64,000 bases of DNA from Dysgonomonas gadei ATCC BAA-286 (GTDB taxonomy: Bacteria; Bacteroidota; Bacteroidia; Bacteroidales; Dysgonomonadaceae), in assembly GCF_000213555.1 (NCBI RefSeq), contig NZ_GL891983.1, forward strand, positions 11,807 through 75,806. The letters are read 5' to 3'. The translations under genes and the position numbers were made by a program. The notes under the pieces were generated by a model. That model was not told the DNA's origin. It worked only from the letters and a program-made list of their open reading frames with translations, and ran no database searches. Each line of letters begins with the position of its first letter. Position 1 is the first letter of the stretch. Shown one piece after another: positions 34,832-43,434 of this stretch.

Positions 34832-34839
34832 CAAATTTA
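34832..34839 (-). promoter_or_regulatory. -7 promoter box of the arginine operon
   Basis: Minus strand TAAATTTG matches TAnnTTTG, about 23 bases before the argR ATG. The AT-rich, partly palindromic sequence just upstream (GCATAAATATG) is where an ArgR site would be expected, but it fits the known consensus poorly. Confidence 0.55.
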
Positions 34840-34943
34840 CACATATTTATGCATATTCTAAAATATTTAATGTATAAAAAATATTATTATATAAATAACA
34901 GATCTGCAAAATGTTAAACATTCCTTTTTTTAATTTATTTTTC

Positions 34944-34951
34944 TATATTTG
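34944..34951 (+). promoter_or_regulatory. -7 promoter box before the 85-residue hypothetical gene
   Basis: TATATTTG matches TAnnTTTG. Transcription from here would give a leader of about 125 bases with GC-richer patches (GCGCCCGGCATAGGCC near 34966) and a small hairpin (AGACA/TGTCT near 35036-35052). No known riboswitch is recognised. Confidence 0.45.
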
Positions 34952-35080
34952 CAGGATATAGGATGCGCCCGGCATAGGCCAAAGTAAGTTTTGACTCAGC
35001 TCTCGGCTTTTTCTATATTTATGTATTGGCACTTCAAGACACATCATGTCTGGAAATAAACCTATATATTTTGAATTTGA

Positions 35081-35338
35081 ATGGAGGAACCAGAGAAAAA
35101 GCAACCGATAATATCTGTCTTGCGGTCAGATACTCCGGAGAAAAAAGCGACAAAAGTCACAGTTGATGACTCTTTTGCGCGCATTGTAGTATATGAAAAG
35201 GAGGATTTGACTAACGATGAGATTTTTCTTCTTCTGAATATTCGGAAATGTATAAAAATAGATATAGACAAACACTATGAGCGTACAAATGAGGGGGTTG
35301 AAACGCATTCTTACACGATATATAACATTCTGATTTAA
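35081..35338 (+). CDS. Hypothetical small protein
   Basis: An 85-residue acidic-to-neutral protein without signal peptide or membrane segment. I do not recognise a domain. It has an N-terminal Glu/Lys/Pro-rich start (MEEPEKKQP) and a middle RIVVYEKEDLTNDEIFLLL. ATG is followed by a G-rich GAGG, and a -7 box lies 130 bases upstream. It converges on birA 12 bases away. The other strand holds a 69-residue open frame that looks less protein-like. Confidence 0.5.
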   Translation: MEEPEKKQPIISVLRSDTPEKKATKVTVDDSFARIVVYEKEDLTNDEIFLLLNIRKCIKIDIDKHYERTNEGVETHSYTIYNILI

Positions 35339-35350
35339 AACAGATCACGT

Positions 35351-36085
35351 TCACAGAACATATCTTACTTCTTTAAACGCAAAGCGCCTCTCATCCCCGC
35401 TTTCCGTTTCTAAAATAAGCGTTCCATCAGGAGCTACATTCTTTATCCTGGCTATAAAATCATTTGTGTTGTCATTAAATAAATGATAACCTGTTTTTCT
35501 GAACAGAGAATCTCTATAATTCTCTGCGATAATCTGTATCTCTCCCCTCCTCAACTGCTCGTAATAAGAAAAAAGGAGCTCTCTTACTTCTCCGAGCATA
35601 ATACTTTGTTTATAATATTCTCCTGTTATTTGTTTTAGTGATACAGGATTAGGCAGACTGCTATCGAAGCTCTCCTGATTAAGATTGATACCTATCCCGC
35701 ATACAGACTCTTTTATTTGATCACCTTCTATGGCGTTCTCAATCAGAATTCCGCATATTTTCCTCTCTCGCCAGTAAATATCATTTGGCCATTTTATTGT
35801 AATACCATCTGTATATTTCCGGAGAAAATCGGCTACAGCCAACGATACAACCTGCGATATAAGGAACTGCTCATTCGCTTTTACCGCATCGGGATACAAT
35901 ACGATACTGAACAACAGGTTCTTTCCGTTCTCTGACATCCAGCCGTTGCCACGCTGCCCTCTGCCTCCTGTCTGAAAATCGGCCGAGACAATGGTTCCTT
36001 CCTTTACTTTCTGTTTCAGCAACAGGCTTTTCATATAATTGTTTGTAGAATCAATTTCGTCAACAAGGTGAATAATCAGAGGCAT
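35351..36085 (-). CDS. birA: Biotin-[acetyl-CoA-carboxylase] ligase
   Basis: A 244-residue enzyme that makes biotinyl-AMP and attaches biotin to a carboxyl carrier lysine. The adenylate-binding GRGQRGNGWMSENGKNLLFS begins near residue 46, KWPNDIYW and CGILIEN follow, and GIGINLNQ is also present. It lacks the N-terminal helix-turn-helix domain of E. coli BirA, so it is a ligase without repressor function. It is the last gene of the kdsA operon, 15 bases after the mmcQ gene. Confidence 0.93.
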   Translation of the reverse strand: MPLIIHLVDEIDSTNNYMKSLLLKQKVKEGTIVSADFQTGGRGQRGNGWMSENGKNLLFSIVLYPDAVKANEQFLISQVVSLAVADFLRKYTDGITIKWPNDIYWRERKICGILIENAIEGDQIKESVCGIGINLNQESFDSSLPNPVSLKQITGEYYKQSIMLGEVRELLFSYYEQLRRGEIQIIAENYRDSLFRKTGYHLFNDNTNDFIARIKNVAPDGTLILETESGDERRFAFKEVRYVL

Positions 36086-36100
36086 AGTATGTTCGATTAT

Positions 36101-36472
36101 TTAGATATTAGACAAATTATTATATTCGGCTTGCTTTACTTTTGGCAATTTTCTGATCACCTCATCCACCGAGTGCTGGATAAGTTCTTTGATCAAAGCA
36201 TCAGATACATCACTCTCAATAACAATAGTATTCCAATACTTTTTATTTGAATGATAGCCCGGCCGGATACCGTTGTAATGCTCCCTCAGTTCAATCGCTT
36301 TCTCCGGATCACATTTCACATTCAGCCAGAATTCGCCGTCTCTTGATTCCAGGCCCATATAGGCAAACATTTTGTCCATTACTTTATAGACCAGCGTATC
36401 GTCTCCGAAGGGGAAGCTTTCCGTTGCTCCTTTTATCGATATACATGCTTCACGAACTTCTTCTATATTCAT
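36101..36472 (-). CDS. MmcQ/YjbR-family protein
   Basis: A 123-residue small protein of the MmcQ/YjbR family (CyaY-like fold, often annotated as DNA-binding without proof). Family features are the ESFPFGDDTLVYKVMDKMFA start region, NVKCDPEKAIELRE, and PGYHSNKKYWNTIVIES. It is separated from yraN by 5 bases and from birA by 15 bases in one operon. Function remains uncertain. Confidence 0.88.
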   Translation of the reverse strand: MNIEEVREACISIKGATESFPFGDDTLVYKVMDKMFAYMGLESRDGEFWLNVKCDPEKAIELREHYNGIRPGYHSNKKYWNTIVIESDVSDALIKELIQHSVDEVIRKLPKVKQAEYNNLSNI

Positions 36473-36477
36473 TTTCT

Positions 36478-36843
36478 CTAATTTACAGGTGCCAGAAATG
36501 CATCGTCTATATGTTCTATCTCAAACTTCTCTCCGTTCCAGATAGCCGCAACCACATCGAAACGGGCAGGCAAATCTATATCGTACTCCCTAAGGTAAAA
36601 ATCGGCAGCTTCAACAATCCGTTTTATCTTTCCCTTCGATACTGCCTCCTCCGGATTCCCCCATTGGTTCGAACTACGGGTCTTAACTTCTACAAAAACA
36701 ACATACTCCTCATTCCGGGCAATTATATCTATTTCATATTTTTCGTATAACCAGTTACGCTCTATTATTTCATAACTCCTCTGCCTGAGATAATGCTCCG
36801 CTGCATCCTCACCCTTTTTCCCCAGATCGTTATGCTCAGCCAT
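36478..36843 (-). CDS. YraN/UPF0102 family putative endonuclease
   Basis: A 121-residue protein of UPF0102, which has a Holliday-junction-resolvase-like fold. The start LGKKGEDAAEHYL, the ERNWLY block and the PD-(D/E)xK core EIDIIARN followed by VFVEVKTR are all present. The Asp and the Glu-x-Lys would hold the metal. No activity is established for the family. It lies between comB (9 bases) and mmcQ (5 bases). Confidence 0.9.
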   Translation of the reverse strand: MAEHNDLGKKGEDAAEHYLRQRSYEIIERNWLYEKYEIDIIARNEEYVVFVEVKTRSSNQWGNPEEAVSKGKIKRIVEAADFYLREYDIDLPARFDVVAAIWNGEKFEIEHIDDAFLAPVN

Positions 36844-36852
36844 AAAACAAAA

Positions 36853-37566
36853 TCAGCCAATTGTTATTTTCTTGGTTTCTTTATTGTAAACGGGAATCAA
36901 ATTCACAGTATCTTCTGTTAAACAGTATTCGACCGAATCTTGCAGATTATGAGCTTCCAACCGCTTAATATGCTCTGTACGGTCAATATAACTGCGAACA
37001 TCGGGTACCGCCTCCTTCCACATCGACAAAGCTACCTGAGTTGCATCCGAGGCAGAAATATATCCTCTATCAATCAGTTTGCGAGCCAAAGCGCCGCCAA
37101 AAAGAGAATCCTCCATATTGAAACGGTTATTCCATCCGGCACAAAGCACTATTACATCCTTCTGTTTATCTGTGCAAAAGTCAGCCAAAGCGCTAATATT
37201 GGAAAAAGCGCCAACAGTCAGTATATCCGAATCTTTCGCCATATCGATAGCCTGTGTTCCGTTTGTGGTAGTAAAAACAATATCCTTACCGCTAACTCTA
37301 TCGGCTGTATAATCAAATGGAGAGTTCCCAAAATCTGCGAAATCGCAACGCTTCACATTACGCTCTGCACCGACAAGATATCCCTTTGCCTTATAGTCCT
37401 GCGCTTCTTCAATCGAAGCTACAGATATTATAGACCTCGCTCCGTTCTTCAAGGCTGCACACATCGTAGTGGTTGCCCTGAAAATATCTACTACAACTGT
37501 AATATGGTTATTGCCACTAGCATAATATGGATAAAGAGCCGGGGAAAAACACACTTCTACTTTCAT
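36853..37566 (-). CDS. comB: 2-phosphosulfolactate phosphatase (ComB family)
   Basis: A 237-residue Mg-dependent phosphatase of the ComB family, which in methanogens removes phosphate from 2-phosphosulfolactate on the way to coenzyme M. The family blocks VVVDIFRATTTMCAAL, FGNSPF, and VFTTTNGTQAI are visible, along with LCAGWNNRFNMEDSLFGGAL. No other coenzyme M gene is in the window. It overlaps kdsA by 4 bases, so its bacterial role may be different. Confidence 0.9.
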   Translation of the reverse strand: MKVEVCFSPALYPYYASGNNHITVVVDIFRATTTMCAALKNGARSIISVASIEEAQDYKAKGYLVGAERNVKRCDFADFGNSPFDYTADRVSGKDIVFTTTNGTQAIDMAKDSDILTVGAFSNISALADFCTDKQKDVIVLCAGWNNRFNMEDSLFGGALARKLIDRGYISASDATQVALSMWKEAVPDVRSYIDRTEHIKRLEAHNLQDSVEYCLTEDTVNLIPVYNKETKKITIG

Positions 37567-38363
37567 TCTTTTAATGCTGATTTAATCCGTGTAAGTTTTA
37601 TCAATAAGCCTTCCAACTGGTCGAGTGGCAACATATTTGCGCCATCAGACAGGGCATTAGCCGGATCGAAATGTGTTTCTAAGAACAATCCGTCGACACC
37701 AGTTGCAATACCGGCTTTACACATTGTTTCTATCAATTGTGGCTGCCCTCCTGTAACTCCCGAGGCCTGATTTGGTTTTTGAAGGCTATGGGTAGCATCC
37801 AGAACGACAGGAAAGCCAAATTCTTTCATTTCGGGTATTCCGCGAAAATCAACTACCAAATCTGAGTATCCGAAAGATGTTCCTCTATCTGTTATAATTA
37901 CATTATTGTTTCCCGAATCCACAACTTTCTGTGCAGCAAATTTCATCCCTCCCGGTGCAAGAAACTGGCCTTTTTTGATATTCACTATTTTCCCTGTCTT
38001 AGCTGCAGCGATAAGCAGGTCGGTTTGGCGGCAAAGAAATGCAGGAATCTGCAATACATCAACATACTCGGCAGCCATTGCGGCTTCATGCGTCTCATGG
38101 ATATCCGTAACTGTAGGCACGCCAAAAGTTTCGTTTACCTTACGCAATATTTTCAAAGCCTTCTCGTCACCAATACCCGTAAAAGAATCGACTCGCGAGC
38201 GATTCGCTTTTTTATACGATCCCTTAAAAACATAGGGTATATCAAGTTTTGATGTGATTCCTATTATTTTTTCGGCAATGCGTAATGCCATTTCTTCCCC
38301 CTCAATAACACATGGTCCGGCTAGCAGGAAGAAATTATCATTTTTCAGATTTGTAATATTCAT
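37563..38363 (-). CDS. kdsA: 3-deoxy-8-phosphooctulonate synthase
   Basis: A 266-residue enzyme condensing phosphoenolpyruvate with arabinose 5-phosphate for lipopolysaccharide KDO. The start at 38363 is preferred over an in-frame ATG at 38402 because a -7 box at 38400-38407 would otherwise lie inside the gene. Motifs are FLLAGPCVIEGE, FKGSYKKANRSR, KKGQFLAPG and DATHSLQKPN. It heads the operon kdsA, comB, yraN, mmcQ, birA. Confidence 0.95.
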   Translation of the reverse strand: MNITNLKNDNFFLLAGPCVIEGEEMALRIAEKIIGITSKLDIPYVFKGSYKKANRSRVDSFTGIGDEKALKILRKVNETFGVPTVTDIHETHEAAMAAEYVDVLQIPAFLCRQTDLLIAAAKTGKIVNIKKGQFLAPGGMKFAAQKVVDSGNNNVIITDRGTSFGYSDLVVDFRGIPEMKEFGFPVVLDATHSLQKPNQASGVTGGQPQLIETMCKAGIATGVDGLFLETHFDPANALSDGANMLPLDQLEGLLIKLTRIKSALKE

Positions 38364-38399
38364 TTTATTCGTTTGATTAGAATGTATTAAAAACTTTAT

Positions 38400-38407
38400 C
38401 AAAGGTA
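38400..38407 (-). promoter_or_regulatory. -7 promoter box of the kdsA operon
   Basis: Minus strand TACCTTTG matches TAnnTTTG, about 36 bases before the chosen kdsA ATG. The -33 element is not clear. Confidence 0.5.
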
Positions 38408-38620
38408 CAAATATTATACCTTTTACAGAAACGCCTTTACCATTTTTAGACTAATTAATTAATTACAAACTGATTACAATCAGAAACAGATAAATATGCT
38501 TTGATTCTAACAAAAAATTAATAGCAAACCAGACCCGCCCTTCGGAGTAAAAAAACAAACCCTTTTTATAATTTGTCCATTAAAAATAAATTCTCTTAAT
38601 TTACAAAAAAATCTAGCCTC

Positions 38621-39466
38621 ATGAACACTCAATCGGATACGATTATTTACAATTACATGGATACCTTCTTCTGTTGCCACGTAGAAAAGGACAAACTCTG
38701 CGAAGAAATGATTACTGACCACATGCTGGTATACATCTGCTCCGGTGAAATGGTTTTGCAGACAAAAGAAAAACGTACCATCTTCAGGAAAGGGGATTCC
38801 GTATTTATGAAACGCAATCATCTCGCAAAAAAGACAAAACGGCCGACCAAAAGCGGAGAGCCATTCAAAGGACTTTTTTTACAGCTTAGAACACCTCTCC
38901 TAAAGAGCTTGATGGCTGAGGCCAAATTTCCAATATCTACCAATTTTTATGCGGGAAGTAAAGACAGAAGTTATACAATGCTTACCAGGCATCCATTCCT
39001 AACCGGCCTGTTTATGTCGTTGGAACAATACTTTGATTCGCAGAAATATCCGTCCAATGAGTTGATGACAACCAAATTGAAAGAAGCTGCCCTCGTCCTT
39101 TTAGAGGTGGATCCTTCGCTAGCCAGTGTCTTATTCGATTTCGCAGAACCATGGAAAACGGATCTCGCCGAGTTCATGAACAAAAATTACAAATATGATC
39201 TGTCGCTTCAGGAGTTTGCTCATTATACCGGCCGAAGCCTCACTTCTTTCAAGCGTGATTTTGCATCTATCTTTAATGAACCTCCGGGCAGATGGCTTGT
39301 AAAAAAAAGATTGCATGACGCATATAATCAGATTGTAAACAAAAACCAAAAGCCGTCTGAAGTATATCAGGAAGTAGGATTTAAGAATCTGTCGCACTTC
39401 TCTACTGCATTCAAAAAAGAATTCGGATATCCACCCTCTAATAAAATGGACTTTCAAGAAAAGTAA
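38621..39466 (+). CDS. AraC-family transcriptional regulator
   Basis: A 281-residue regulator with an N-terminal cupin-like effector domain (about 1-150, containing HMLVYICSGEMVLQTKEKR) and a C-terminal pair of helix-turn-helix motifs (about 180-278). The first is LSLQEFAHYTGRSLTSFKRDF, and the second, PSEVYQEVGFKNLSHFSTAF, ends in the typical KKEFGYPPS. The effector domain is of the ExsA-like type. It stands alone, about 300 bases before the ECF S-component gene. Its target is unknown. Confidence 0.9.
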   Translation: MNTQSDTIIYNYMDTFFCCHVEKDKLCEEMITDHMLVYICSGEMVLQTKEKRTIFRKGDSVFMKRNHLAKKTKRPTKSGEPFKGLFLQLRTPLLKSLMAEAKFPISTNFYAGSKDRSYTMLTRHPFLTGLFMSLEQYFDSQKYPSNELMTTKLKEAALVLLEVDPSLASVLFDFAEPWKTDLAEFMNKNYKYDLSLQEFAHYTGRSLTSFKRDFASIFNEPPGRWLVKKRLHDAYNQIVNKNQKPSEVYQEVGFKNLSHFSTAFKKEFGYPPSNKMDFQEK

Positions 39467-39506
39467 ATTTGAACCTATAAGCAAAGTAAGCCATTCTCTT
39501 TCTCCT

Positions 39507-39514
39507 TATATTTG
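39507..39514 (+). promoter_or_regulatory. -7 promoter box with a long leader before the ECF S-component gene
   Basis: TATATTTG matches TAnnTTTG and lies about 250 bases before the start codon. The leader holds two weak stems (AAAAAAC/GTTTTTT near 39552-39568, GAAGAA/TTCTTC near 39690-39706). I do not recognise a known riboswitch class in it. Confidence 0.4.
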
Positions 39515-39766
39515 TGCCTGATTGCCATAGCACTATCTTAAGGATATAAAAAAAACAACACGTTTTTTGCTTAGTTCAAAGATAATATATAGTATTGTAT
39601 TGGTTTTGAAGATTATGGGTACAGAGTAAAAAACAAATACCAGAATTACATTTTTTATCAACAGCAACCTGAAAAACAGAAAGGATGAGAAGAATATATT
39701 TCTTCCGTTTTAACAAAAGCATTTTCAATAAATAATAATAAACACCGCACTTAATTCACTTTGATT

Positions 39767-40279
39767 ATGGAAACAACAACAGTAAAACTTTATTCTCTCA
39801 ACTACAAAGAGGTTAAAACATATATGTTTGCCTTACTGTTTATTGCCGGCAATATAGTTCTTCCTCAAATCTGCCATTTAGTTCCCGGTGGAGGGCTTAC
39901 ATGGCTGCCTATCTATTTCTTCACACTGATTGCCGCATATAAATATGGCTTTCGCGTAGGGCTACTGACAGCCATACTATCTCCTTTGGCTAACAATATC
40001 TTATTTGGTATGCCTCCGGCAGATGTATTGCCTATAATCCTTATCAAATCAACTTTATTAGCCGGTGCAGCAGCTTATGCCGCACACCGTTTCGAAAAAG
40101 TATCTCTTCCTGTTCTGGTTGGTGTAGTACTGGCTTATCAGATAGTAGGAATACCTGTAGAATGGGCTATAGTTAAAGATCTGTTTGTAGCAGTTCAGGA
40201 CTTCCGCATTGGTATACCGGGTATGCTGATCCAGATATTCGGAGGGTTTGCTGTATTAAAAGCTATAGCTAAACTCTAA
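39767..40279 (+). CDS. ECF-transporter S component-like membrane protein
   Basis: A 170-residue integral membrane protein with about five or six hydrophobic segments, the layout of substrate-binding S components of energy-coupling factor transporters. I use the ATG at 39767; a TTG six bases earlier is also in frame. Landmarks are PGGGLTWLPIYFFTLIA and LLTAILSPLANNILFGMPP. No ATPase or T component is nearby, so it would rely on a shared module or act alone. The 3' side has a 12-base inverted repeat before the phosphoribosyltransferase gene. Confidence 0.82.
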   Translation: METTTVKLYSLNYKEVKTYMFALLFIAGNIVLPQICHLVPGGGLTWLPIYFFTLIAAYKYGFRVGLLTAILSPLANNILFGMPPADVLPIILIKSTLLAGAAAYAAHRFEKVSLPVLVGVVLAYQIVGIPVEWAIVKDLFVAVQDFRIGIPGMLIQIFGGFAVLKAIAKL

Positions 40280-40295
40280 AAAATAACTTAAAGAT

Positions 40296-40362
40296 TTCAG
40301 GTTTCAAAATTTCAAAATAGGTTTATTCTCAATATATCTATACCCTAATCTTGAAACCTGAA
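40296..40362. repeat. 12-base inverted repeat before the phosphoribosyltransferase gene
   Basis: TTCAGGTTTCAA (40296-40307) and TTGAAACCTGAA (40351-40362) are perfect complements around a 43-base loop rich in TTTCAAAAT words. It may end the S-component transcript, although there is no T-run, or it may belong to the simple intergenic repeat families of this genome. Confidence 0.6.
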
Positions 40363-40403
40363 TTGAAAATCGGCGTAAGCCAAATTTTGAAATCATAGTT
40401 ATC

Positions 40404-40802
40404 ATGTATGACAAAACATTCGAAGAAGTATTGGAGCGATTCCGCTCAATATCTTTTTCCGAACAGTTCGATATGATTGTAGCCATCGCTAACGGAGGTA
40501 TAATTCCTGCGGCGATTCTAAATCAGCGTTTAGGCATTGAAATACAGCTTTTGAAAATCAATCTCAGAGATAGCAACCAAAGGCCAATCTACGATAGTCC
40601 GCAGCTAATGGCTCCCATCGATTTTGAATTTAAAGGTAAAACGATCCTGCTTGTAGAAGACAGGGTTAAAACAGGCGCATCTCTTACGAAAGCCTGCGAA
40701 TTGCTGAAAGACGCTAAAGTTATAAAAACGTTTGCAGTAAATGGAAAAGCAAATTACAGCCTCTACGATGAGACCTGCTTTAAATTTCCATGGTTATTAT
40801 AA
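40404..40802 (+). CDS. Phosphoribosyltransferase-fold protein
   Basis: A 132-residue type I phosphoribosyltransferase. The phosphoribosyl pyrophosphate loop is LLVEDRVKTGASL near residue 78, following IVAIANGGIIPAAIL at the start of the fold. It is short compared with the usual 150-200 residues because the hood is small. The base it acts on cannot be told from sequence. It lies between the S-component gene (124 bases) and the DUF362 gene (41 bases to its ATG). Confidence 0.85.
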   Translation: MYDKTFEEVLERFRSISFSEQFDMIVAIANGGIIPAAILNQRLGIEIQLLKINLRDSNQRPIYDSPQLMAPIDFEFKGKTILLVEDRVKTGASLTKACELLKDAKVIKTFAVNGKANYSLYDETCFKFPWLL

Positions 40803-40843
40803 TAAAGGTAAAAGGTAAAATAAATAAAGAAAAAAAGTTGGTT

Positions 40844-41782
40844 ATGGATAGACGTAATTTTTTAAGGGCAATTGCACTTACAGGAGCTGCGGCAACAATT
40901 AAGGCAAGTGGCAACATAGATATACTGTCTGAAAAATTTATTAGTTCCGAATCTGCAGCCGCAGTGGATATGGTTGCCGTCATGGGCGGTGAGCCCGAGG
41001 TTATGTTCAGGCGCGCCATGACTGAAATGGGCGGCATGGGTAAATTCATAAAAAAAGGGTGGAAAGTAGTAGTAAAACCGAATATCGGATGGGATAAGAC
41101 CCCTGAACAATCGGGCAATACCAACCCGAAGCTGGTAGCTGAAGTCATCCGCCAATGCTTGTCTGCAGGGGCTAAAGAAGTTGTTGTATTCGACCACACC
41201 TGCGATGATTGGATCAAATGTTACAAAAACAGTGGTATTGAAGCCGCAGCCAAAGCAGCCGGAGCTAAAGTACTTCCTGCACACGAAGAATCATACTATC
41301 GTGAGGTTGCCCTCCCTCTGGGGAAAAAACTGAAAAGTGCAAAAATACATCAAGCTGTCATAGATTGTGATGCCTGGATAAACCTTCCTGTACTGAAACA
41401 TCATGGGGGTGCCAACCTTACAATTTCCATGAAAAATTATATGGGTATCGTCTGGGACAGGCGTATTTTTCACAGTACTGATTTGCAACAATGTATAGCC
41501 GATGTATGTACATATTCGAAAAAACCGGTTCTCAATATTGTAGACGCGTACAGGATCGTGAAAACAAACGGTCCGCAAGGCCGTTCGACTGCCGATGTGG
41601 CAAATCCGAAAGGTCTTTTTATTTCTCAGGATATAGTGGCGGTAGATACGGCTGCAGCCAAATTCTTCGGTCAGGTACGGACAATGCCTCTCGACCATGT
41701 AGGCCATATAGCAGGAGGTCAAGCCCATAAGCTTGGTACAATGGACATAGATAATCTGAACATCAAGAGAATAAAAATTTAA
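40844..41782 (+). CDS. DUF362 protein with twin-arginine signal
   Basis: A 312-residue protein. I start at the ATG at 40844 because it places the twin-arginine motif DRRNFLRAIALTGAA at the N-terminus; an upstream frame start adds 18 basic residues without a signal. DUF362 proteins are iron-sulfur- or metal-associated and often accompany ferredoxins. Visible family blocks are VVVKPNIGWDKTPEQSG, VFDHTCDDW and LPVLKHHGGANLTISMKNYMG. Export through Tat and a role with the polyferredoxin 24 bases downstream are inferred. Substrate unknown. Confidence 0.87.
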   Translation: MDRRNFLRAIALTGAAATIKASGNIDILSEKFISSESAAAVDMVAVMGGEPEVMFRRAMTEMGGMGKFIKKGWKVVVKPNIGWDKTPEQSGNTNPKLVAEVIRQCLSAGAKEVVVFDHTCDDWIKCYKNSGIEAAAKAAGAKVLPAHEESYYREVALPLGKKLKSAKIHQAVIDCDAWINLPVLKHHGGANLTISMKNYMGIVWDRRIFHSTDLQQCIADVCTYSKKPVLNIVDAYRIVKTNGPQGRSTADVANPKGLFISQDIVAVDTAAAKFFGQVRTMPLDHVGHIAGGQAHKLGTMDIDNLNIKRIKI

Positions 41783-41806
41783 TTTCACAAAGATCAACTA
41801 TCAACT

Positions 41807-43342
41807 ATGCTAAAAAAACTTCGGGTGGGTGTATCTCTTATTTTATTCGCCCTGATAACATTCTATTTTCTTGATTTTGCAGCACTGATGCCTGACCAGT
41901 TTCATGCACTGGCGCATATACAGTTCATTCCTGCAATATTGGGTAGCAGCTTTATTATATTAACAGTACTTATTGTATTGACTCTGCTATTCGGACGCGT
42001 ATACTGTTCCTCTGTTTGTCCGATGGGTATCTATCAGGACATTGTGGCATGGATTTCTAAAAAAACTGCCAAAAAGAAAAAGAGATACAAATACAGCAAG
42101 GCCAAGAATATACTCAGATGGTCGGTAATCGCAGTTGTCCTGATGACTTTCTTTGCAGGTTACCCTGTTTTATTAGGATTAGTAGACCCCTATAGTGCAT
42201 ACGGACGCATTATTGCCAACCTGTTCAAACCGGTTTATATGGCCGGAAATAACGTTTTGGAATCTATTTTTACCAGTTTCGGCAATTATACATTCTATAA
42301 AATGGAAGTAGTGATACTCAGTATGTTTTCTTTCCTCATTGCTATTATCACATTCCTTGGCATAGGCTTCTTTGCTTGGAAATACGGACGAACATTTTGT
42401 AATACGGTGTGTCCTGTAGGAACTGTGCTGGGTTTCATCAGCAAGTTTTCGCTATTCAAAATCCGGATAGACGACAGTCTGTGTAACAGCTGCGGTTCGT
42501 GCGCTATGAAGTGTAAGGCTTCGTGCATCGACAGCAAAAACCATACAGTAGACCACAGCCGCTGTGTAGATTGCTTCAATTGCCTCGACAGCTGTTCACG
42601 TAATGCATTGAAGTTTACACCTTACAGGAAGAAAGCCACTAATATCAATATAGAAAATACGACTGACTCAGGAAAAAGGCAATTTCTGGCTACGGCAATA
42701 ACAACAGCCGTATCTGTACCTGCGGTATTTGCACAGGAAAAGATAGTAGAAATTGTAACAGGCGAAAAAGTCCCTACACGTCAAAATCCGATATGCCCGC
42801 CGGGAGCAAAAAGTGCTGAGCATTTACTGCATCATTGCACATCGTGCCACCTTTGCATAAGCCGTTGCCCGTCAAGGGTTATAAAACCAGCTTTCATGGA
42901 ATATGGCATCGGAGGCATTATGCAACCTGTAATGACTTACGAAAAGGGATTCTGTAACTATAACTGCACAGTATGCGCCGATGTGTGTCCCAACCAGGCA
43001 CTGCTGCCTCTGACGATGGAAGAAAAACATATGACACAAATAGGCCGGGTACATTTTGTTGAAGATATTTGTGTGGTGCATGTAGAGGAAACCAATTGCG
43101 GGGCTTGTGCCGAGCATTGTCCTACGCAAGCTGTAACGATGGTTCCCTACGAGGGTCACGAAGGACTTACTATACCACATATCACCCCTGACATTTGTGT
43201 AGGGTGTGGCGGATGTGAATTTATCTGTCCCGTACGACCTAACCGTGCAATTTTTGTAGAAGGTAATGTAGTTCATCAGACCCGGAAAGCGTTTGAGATT
43301 GAAGAAAAAGAAGAAGTTGAGGTTGATGATTTCGGATTCTAA
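41807..43342 (+). CDS. Membrane-bound polyferredoxin (NapH/NapG-like fusion)
   Basis: A 511-residue electron-transfer protein. The N-terminal third has about four membrane segments with the cysteine motifs CSSVCPMG and CNTVCPVG of the NapH/YccM type. A dicluster follows (CNSCGSCAMKC and CVDCFNC). An internal KRQFLATAITTA segment resembles a second twin-arginine signal. Four more clusters come after it: CTSCHLCISRC, CTVCADVC, CGACAEHC and CVGCGGCEFIC. The order suggests a NapH-like anchor joined to a NapG-like ferredoxin. It would pass electrons to or from the DUF362 protein, by context. Confidence 0.9.
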   Translation: MLKKLRVGVSLILFALITFYFLDFAALMPDQFHALAHIQFIPAILGSSFIILTVLIVLTLLFGRVYCSSVCPMGIYQDIVAWISKKTAKKKKRYKYSKAKNILRWSVIAVVLMTFFAGYPVLLGLVDPYSAYGRIIANLFKPVYMAGNNVLESIFTSFGNYTFYKMEVVILSMFSFLIAIITFLGIGFFAWKYGRTFCNTVCPVGTVLGFISKFSLFKIRIDDSLCNSCGSCAMKCKASCIDSKNHTVDHSRCVDCFNCLDSCSRNALKFTPYRKKATNINIENTTDSGKRQFLATAITTAVSVPAVFAQEKIVEIVTGEKVPTRQNPICPPGAKSAEHLLHHCTSCHLCISRCPSRVIKPAFMEYGIGGIMQPVMTYEKGFCNYNCTVCADVCPNQALLPLTMEEKHMTQIGRVHFVEDICVVHVEETNCGACAEHCPTQAVTMVPYEGHEGLTIPHITPDICVGCGGCEFICPVRPNRAIFVEGNVVHQTRKAFEIEEKEEVEVDDFGF

Positions 43343-43388
43343 TTTCCCCGTTCATCATTATCCCTGAAAATTCATAATACGAGGGAGA

Positions 43389-43417
43389 ACCGGCCAAGTT
43401 GGCCGGTTTTATTTTTT
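43389..43417 (+). terminator. Terminator of the polyferredoxin operon
   Basis: Arms ACCGGCC and GGCCGGT around AAGTT, followed by a T-rich tail (TTTATTTTTT), 46 bases after the stop codon. Confidence 0.85.
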
Positions 43418-43434
43418 CACAGTATGTTTAAAGG

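Noticed and set aside
34840..34860. ArgR operator upstream of argR
   Set aside because: The AT-rich palindrome GCATAAATATG fits the known ARG box poorly, and random AT-rich DNA gives similar matches.
36940..37770. Plus-strand open frame of 276 codons opposite comB and kdsA
   Set aside because: It crosses two well-supported genes and lacks any protein motif.
39515..39766. Known riboswitch before the S-component gene
   Set aside because: No conserved core of TPP, cobalamin, preQ1, THF or FMN types could be recognised.
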